From NCBI GenBank assembly GCA_016872535.1, contig VGZQ01000015.1, positions 1 to 46,150 of the forward strand: a stretch of 46,150 nt of DNA. Direction: 5' to 3'. Every line of letters starts with the position of its first letter. The stretch's first letter is position 1. This DNA is from Rhodospirillales bacterium (GTDB lineage Bacteria; Pseudomonadota; Alphaproteobacteria; Rhodospirillales; 2-12-FULL-67-15). A model generated the notes under the pieces. It was not told the DNA's origin. It ran no database searches and saw only the letters and a program-made list of their open reading frames with translations. This document shows, one piece after another, positions 42,461-46,150 of this stretch. Position numbers and translations under genes: made by a program.

Positions 42461-42958
42461 TTGAGCATTCGACTCGATCTGCCCGACGAGGCGGCGACGC
42501 GGGCCTTGGCCGTGCGCCTCGCCGCCGCCGCGCGCGCGGGCGACGTGTTCGGCTTGAAGGGCCCGCTCGGCGCCGGCAAGACCGCGTTCGCGCGCGCGTT
42601 CGTCGCCGCCCGCGCCGCGCTGGCGGGAGTCGACGTCGCCGAAGTGCCGAGCCCGACCTTCACCCTGGTGCAGACCTACGACTTTCCGGGCGACCCGGGA
42701 CAATCGCCGACCGTGTTTCACATCGACCTCTATCGCATCGAAAGCCCGGCCGAGGCGGTCGAGCTCGGCCTCGACGAAGCGTTCGCGACCGGCATCTCTT
42801 TGGTCGAATGGCCCGAGCGGCTCGGCGATCTCCTGCCGCGCTCGCGAATCGAGATCGCCTTCGCGCCCGGGCCGGACGACAACGCGCGAATCGTCGAGAT
42901 CGAAGGTTTCGGCGAAGGCCGGAAACGGCTCAAGGAGGCCGGATACCGTGACCGCTGA
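42461..42958 (+). CDS. tsaE: tRNA threonylcarbamoyladenosine biosynthesis protein TsaE
   Basis: This ATPase (165 residues from TTG 42461) is part of the machinery that makes t6A37 in ANN-reading tRNAs. The P-loop is [14 protein letters not shown], with [13 protein letters not shown] and VFHIDLYRI characteristic of the family. TTG 42461 has GGAGGGAAAAG upstream; an in-frame ATG at 42389 would add 24 non-homologous residues and is the alternative. It begins the operon tsaE-amgK-murU-addB, with 11 bases overlapping the kinase gene. Confidence 0.9.
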   Translation: MSIRLDLPDEAATRALAVRLAAAARAGDVFGLKGPLGAGKTAFARAFVAARAALAGVDVAEVPSPTFTLVQTYDFPGDPGQSPTVFHIDLYRIESPAEAVELGLDEAFATGISLVEWPERLGDLLPRSRIEIAFAPGPDDNARIVEIEGFGEGRKRLKEAGYRDR

Positions 42959-43991
42959 CGGCGAACGCCAGGACAGGCTCCGCGCCTTTCTCGCCCGCCA
43001 CGGTTGGGGCGACGCGCGCCGTTCGCCGCTCGCGGGCGACGCCAGCTTCCGGCGCTACGAACGGCTGGAACGCGACGGCCGCCGCGCGATGCTGATGGAC
43101 GCGCCGCCGCCGAAGGAAGACGTGCGGCCGTTCGTCGCCGTGGCGCGACACCTGCATGCGCTCGGGCTGGCGGCGCCCGAGGTGCTGGCCGAGGACGCCG
43201 AACTCGGCGCCTTGATCCTGGAGGATTTCGGCGACGCCACCTTCACCCGCGTGCTGGCCGAGCGTCCGGCGGAAGAACGCGCGCTCTACCAACTCGCGAC
43301 CGACGTGCTCGTCCGGTTGCACGGCCTCGCGCCCGCCCAGGCGGTGCCGAAGGGGCTCGCCCCTTACGACCATAAACGATTGCTCGACGAGGCGATGCTG
43401 CTGTTCGACTGGTATTATCCGGCGGTCCTCGGCGCGCGCCCGTCGGTCGAGGCGCAGCGCGATTACGTCCGGGCCTGGCTCGGCGCGGCGTTCATGGGGC
43501 TTTCCGATCTGCCGCCGACGCTGGTGCTTCGCGACTTCCACGTGGATAACTTGATGGTGCGCGTGGGCGGTGAGGGAATCGGCCGTTGCGGCCTGCTCGA
43601 CTTCCAGGACGCGCTCGAAGGCCCCCGCGCCTACGACCTGATGTCGCTCTTGGAGGACGCCCGGCGCGACATCGACCCCGAACTCGCGGCGGCGATGACC
43701 GGGCGCTACCTCGCCGCTTTTCCCGGTCTCGACCGCGCCAAGTTCCTGGACGATTTCGCGATCCTGGCGGCGCAGCGCCATGCCAAGGTGATCGGCATCT
43801 TCACCCGCCTGCTCGCGCGCGACGGCAAGCCCGACTACTTGGTTCATATTCCGCGCGTGTGGCGGTTGCTGGAGCGGCGGCTGGATCATCCGGCGCTGGC
43901 GGGCGTTCGCGATTGGCTCGCGCGACATCTGCCGCCCGCCAACCGAGTCGTTCCCGCGCGCGCGCTGGCGGGCAAGGGGGTGCCGCGATGA
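42948..43991 (+). CDS. amgK: aminoglycoside phosphotransferase-fold kinase, AmgK-like
   Basis: This 347-residue kinase has the APH fold with catalytic-loop residues [14 protein letters not shown] (Asp and Asn) and [20 protein letters not shown] (metal Asp). Together with the nucleotidyltransferase encoded next it matches AmgK (MurNAc/GlcNAc anomeric kinase) and MurU, which recycle cell-wall amino sugars straight to UDP-MurNAc. The start is GTG 42948 with AAGGAGG. Ends overlap both neighbours, 11 bases with tsaE and 4 with murU. Confidence 0.88.
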   Translation: MTADGERQDRLRAFLARHGWGDARRSPLAGDASFRRYERLERDGRRAMLMDAPPPKEDVRPFVAVARHLHALGLAAPEVLAEDAELGALILEDFGDATFTRVLAERPAEERALYQLATDVLVRLHGLAPAQAVPKGLAPYDHKRLLDEAMLLFDWYYPAVLGARPSVEAQRDYVRAWLGAAFMGLSDLPPTLVLRDFHVDNLMVRVGGEGIGRCGLLDFQDALEGPRAYDLMSLLEDARRDIDPELAAAMTGRYLAAFPGLDRAKFLDDFAILAAQRHAKVIGIFTRLLARDGKPDYLVHIPRVWRLLERRLDHPALAGVRDWLARHLPPANRVVPARALAGKGVPR

Positions 43992-44722
43992 CCGCGATTT
44001 GCAACGCCATGGTGCTCGCCGCCGGGCTCGGCACGCGGCTCCGGCCGTTGACCGACCGCTTGCCGAAACCGCTGGTGCCGGTCGCCGGCCGGACGCTGCT
44101 CGACCACGCGCTCGACCGGCTCGCGGCCGCGGGCGTGACGACGGCGGTGGTCAACCTGCACCATCTCGGCGACATGATCGCGGAACACCTCAAGGGTCGG
44201 TCCGCGCCGAAAATCATCCTGTCGCGCGAGGAACGGCGCCTGGAAACCGGCGGCGGCGTGCGCCACGCGCTGCCGTTGCTGGGCGCGGGCGCTTTTTTCG
44301 TGGTCAACGCCGACGTGCTGTGGCTGAACGGGCCCTACGACGCTCTCGCCCGCCTGCAAAACCATTGGCGCGAATCCGAGATGGACGCGCTGCTGCTGCT
44401 GCTCGAAACCACGGCGGCGTTCGGCTACGACGGCGCCGGCGATTTTCTTACCGACCCGGCCGGGCGGCTCGCGCGTCGGCCCGAACGCGAGATCGCGCCC
44501 TATCTGTTCACCGGCGTGCAGATCCTCCATCCGCGCCTGTTCGAGGACGCCCCCGCGGGCGCGTTTTCGCTCAACGTCCTCTACGATCGCGCGCTCGCCG
44601 TCGGGCGTCTTTACGGCGTCGTCCACGACGGCGAATGGTTCCACGTCGGCACCGCCGAGGGCCTCGCCGAGGCCGAGGATTTCTTGCGGGTGCGTTATCC
44701 GGGCACCAAGCGGCGGCGATGA
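43988..44722 (+). CDS. murU: nucleotidyltransferase, MurU-like (MurNAc-1-P uridylyltransferase)
   Basis: This 244-residue sugar nucleotidyltransferase begins AMVLAAGLGTRLRPLTDRLP, the conserved NTP-binding signature, followed by KPLVPVAGRTLLDH. Asp in VVNADVLWL binds the metal. It converts sugar-1-phosphate and UTP to UDP-sugar. The adjacent amgK supports MurU over other pyrophosphorylases. ATG overlaps the amgK stop by 4 bases. Confidence 0.9.
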   Translation: MTAICNAMVLAAGLGTRLRPLTDRLPKPLVPVAGRTLLDHALDRLAAAGVTTAVVNLHHLGDMIAEHLKGRSAPKIILSREERRLETGGGVRHALPLLGAGAFFVVNADVLWLNGPYDALARLQNHWRESEMDALLLLLETTAAFGYDGAGDFLTDPAGRLARRPEREIAPYLFTGVQILHPRLFEDAPAGAFSLNVLYDRALAVGRLYGVVHDGEWFHVGTAEGLAEAEDFLRVRYPGTKRRR

Positions 44723-46150
44723 GCGCCGACCCGGCACCCTCCGGCGTTTTCACCATCCCCTCGGGCCTGCCGTTCGCCGATGCGCTGGCCGCCGGCCTGT
44801 TGGCGCGGACGGGCGGCGATCCGCTCGCGCTTGCCGCCGCGCAAGTTTTTCTGCCCACCCGGCGCGGCGCGCGCGCGTTGACCGAGGCGTTCCTGCGCCA
44901 GACGGCGGGCCGCCCGACCGTTTTGCCGGCGATCCGCACGCTCGGCGATGCCGACGAGGACGAGTTGATCTTCGCGGCGGAAGACGAGGCCGTGGACGGC
45001 GTCGGCGCCGATCTTCCGCCCGCCATCGGCGAACTCAGGCGCCTGTTGCTGCTGGCGCGCCTGGTGCGCGCCGATCCGACCCGCCACGCCGCCGCCGACC
45101 AGGCGGCCGGGCTCGCGCGCGAACTCGTCCGCCTGATCGATCACGCCGAAACCGAGCGGCTCGATTTCGCCCGCCTCGGCAAACTGGTGCCGGAGGAATA
45201 CGCGGCCCATTGGCAGCAGACGCTCAAGTTTCTCGGCATCGTCACCGAGGCCTGGCCGAAGGCGCTGGCCGAGGAGGGCAAGCTCGGCCCGGCCGAGCGG
45301 CGCAACCGGCTGCTGGCCGCGCGCGCGGCGCTGTGGCGCGCGGCGCCGCCCGCCGGCCTCGTCGTCGCCGCCGGCACCACCGGCAGCGTGCCGGCGACCG
45401 CCGATCTCCTGGAAACGATCCTCGGGCTAGCGCGCGGGTTGGTGGTGCTGCCGGGACTGGACCGGGAATTGGACGACGCGGCGTGGGCCGCGTTGGAGCC
45501 GACACACCCGCAATTCGGCATGGCGCGGCTGTTGCGGCGCCTCGGTATCGAACGCGCCCATGTGCGCGACTGGGACGCGCCCGGTATCGCGCGCGTGCCG
45601 CCGCACCGCGCGCGGCTCGCGGCCGAGGCGCTGCGCCCGGCCGCCGCCGGCCCGCCGGTCCGCCCGGTCCACGCCAGCGCCCTCGACGGCGTGACGCGGA
45701 TCGATTGCCCGACCCCGCACGAGGAAGCGGGCGTGATCGCGCTGGTGATGCGCGAAGCCTTGCAGAAGCCGGAACGCACCTGCGCGCTGGTCACGCCCGA
45801 CCGCGCGCTGGCGCGGCGGGTGGCGGCCGAACTCGGGCGCTTCGGCGTCGCCGTCGACGATTCCGCCGGCGTGCCGCTCGACCAGACCCCGCCCGGCGTG
45901 TTCCTCCGCCTGCTCGCGCGCGCGGCGGCCGAATCGTTCGCGCCGGTCGCGCTGCTGGCGCTGCTCAAGCACCCGCTCGCCGCGTGCGGGTTCGCGCCGC
46001 CCGAATTCCGCGCCCGCGTGCGCGCGCTCGAAACGTTCGCGCTGCGCGGCCCGCGCCCGGCGGCGGGCCTCGCCGGCGTGACGCGGATCGATTGCCCGAC
46101 CCCGCACGAGGAAGCGGGCGTGATCGCGCTGGTGATGCGCGAAGCCTTGC
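44719..46150 (+). CDS. addB: double-strand break repair protein AddB (5' part; runs off the window)
   Basis: About 477 codons of AddB are present, and the gene continues past the right edge. AddB pairs with AddA to process double-strand breaks for RecA; its usual partner addA would lie beyond. The opening GVFTIPSGLPFADALAAGLL, then VFLPTRRGARALTEAFLRQ, are typical of alphaproteobacterial AddB. Near the edge, ALRGPRPAAGLAG is also AddB-like, but from 46074 the sequence exactly repeats 45687-45763 and should not be trusted. The ATG overlaps the murU stop by 4 bases. Confidence 0.9.
   Translation, partial: MSADPAPSGVFTIPSGLPFADALAAGLLARTGGDPLALAAAQVFLPTRRGARALTEAFLRQTAGRPTVLPAIRTLGDADEDELIFAAEDEAVDGVGADLPPAIGELRRLLLLARLVRADPTRHAAADQAAGLARELVRLIDHAETERLDFARLGKLVPEEYAAHWQQTLKFLGIVTEAWPKALAEEGKLGPAERRNRLLAARAALWRAAPPAGLVVAAGTTGSVPATADLLETILGLARGLVVLPGLDRELDDAAWAALEPTHPQFGMARLLRRLGIERAHVRDWDAPGIARVPPHRARLAAEALRPAAAGPPVRPVHASALDGVTRIDCPTPHEEAGVIALVMREALQKPERTCALVTPDRALARRVAAELGRFGVAVDDSAGVPLDQTPPGVFLRLLARAAAESFAPVALLALLKHPLAACGFAPPEFRARVRALETFALRGPRPAAGLAGVTRIDCPTPHEEAGVIALVMREAL
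45687..45763 (+). repeat. 77-bp direct repeat, copy 1 (inside addB)
   Basis: This segment recurs without any mismatch at 46074-46150. The offset is 387 bases (129 codons), so the protein sequence repeats in frame (VTRIDCPTPHEEAGVI). Confidence 0.9.
46074..46150 (+). repeat. 77-bp direct repeat, copy 2, ending exactly at the window edge
   Basis: Identical to 45687-45763 over 77 bases, with a mismatch immediately before it (46073 C against 45686 A). A length of exactly 77 ending at the last base suggests a k-mer overlap left by a short-read assembler, so this copy is probably not genuine here. Confidence 0.75.

Overview
The window is GC-rich (roughly two thirds G+C by eye) and gene-dense, with many 4-base ATGA or GTGA start/stop overlaps. 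Gene content and order point to an alphaproteobacterium of the Rhodospirillales type: aroA-cmk-rpsA-sppA-ihfB-lapA, kdsD-lptC-lptA-lptB-rpoN-hpf-ptsN, hsp20 followed by a DUF1150 gene, a TIGR02300 gene beside tRNA-Ala, and tsaE-amgK-murU-addB. This placement is inferred from families and synteny, not from a 16S sequence. The right edge looks like an assembly contig end, because its last 77 bases exactly repeat bases 45687-45763.

Layout. 246-2058: a split Aer-type energy-taxis pair (PAS protein plus chemoreceptor), closed by a strong terminator. 2148-3020: a HAD phosphatase. 2953-8044 (minus): a translationally coupled operon of a YdiJ-like FAD/Fe-S 2-hydroxyacid dehydrogenase, a GntR/FCD regulator and a membrane class III nucleotide cyclase. 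8258-15847 (plus): two tandem glyoxylate-type class V aminotransferases, a DctPQM TRAP transporter, a crotonase-fold enzyme and a class III CoA-transferase. Identical 10-bp TTGCATACAA sites lie 16-22 bp before three of these genes, and they are the best candidate operators for the divergently encoded GntR protein. Together this looks like one regulon for import, oxidation and transamination of a small organic acid.

15862-17144 (minus) holds an AT-rich orphan gene behind a HigBA toxin-antitoxin pair, next to tRNA-Arg(CCT). 17411-20682: a YqhA-type membrane protein, a conserved hypothetical, a cytochrome b561-type protein, a DUF992 protein, a PagL lipid A deacylase and a LapA-domain protein. 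20699-25796 (minus): ihfB, sppA, rpsA, cmk and aroA. 26036-27227: TIGR02300, tRNA-Ala(GGC) and a second HigBA pair. 27352-28225: a small heat-shock gene preceded by what looks like a ROSE RNA thermometer, then DUF1150.

28241-34578 (minus) is the nitrogen-PTS, ribosome hibernation, sigma-54 and LPS-export cluster. 34816-42274: an NrnC-like exonuclease, tRNA-Leu(CAG), an NDUFA9-like protein, a 273-bp MITE-like element sitting on the stop codon of a MarR gene, a leucyl aminopeptidase, a GST, an ExoD protein, and a ferredoxin-NADP reductase/cytochrome c4 pair. 42461-46150: tsaE, amgK, murU and the 5' part of addB. No stretch longer than 300 bases lacks a feature, and no CRISPR array or prophage was seen.
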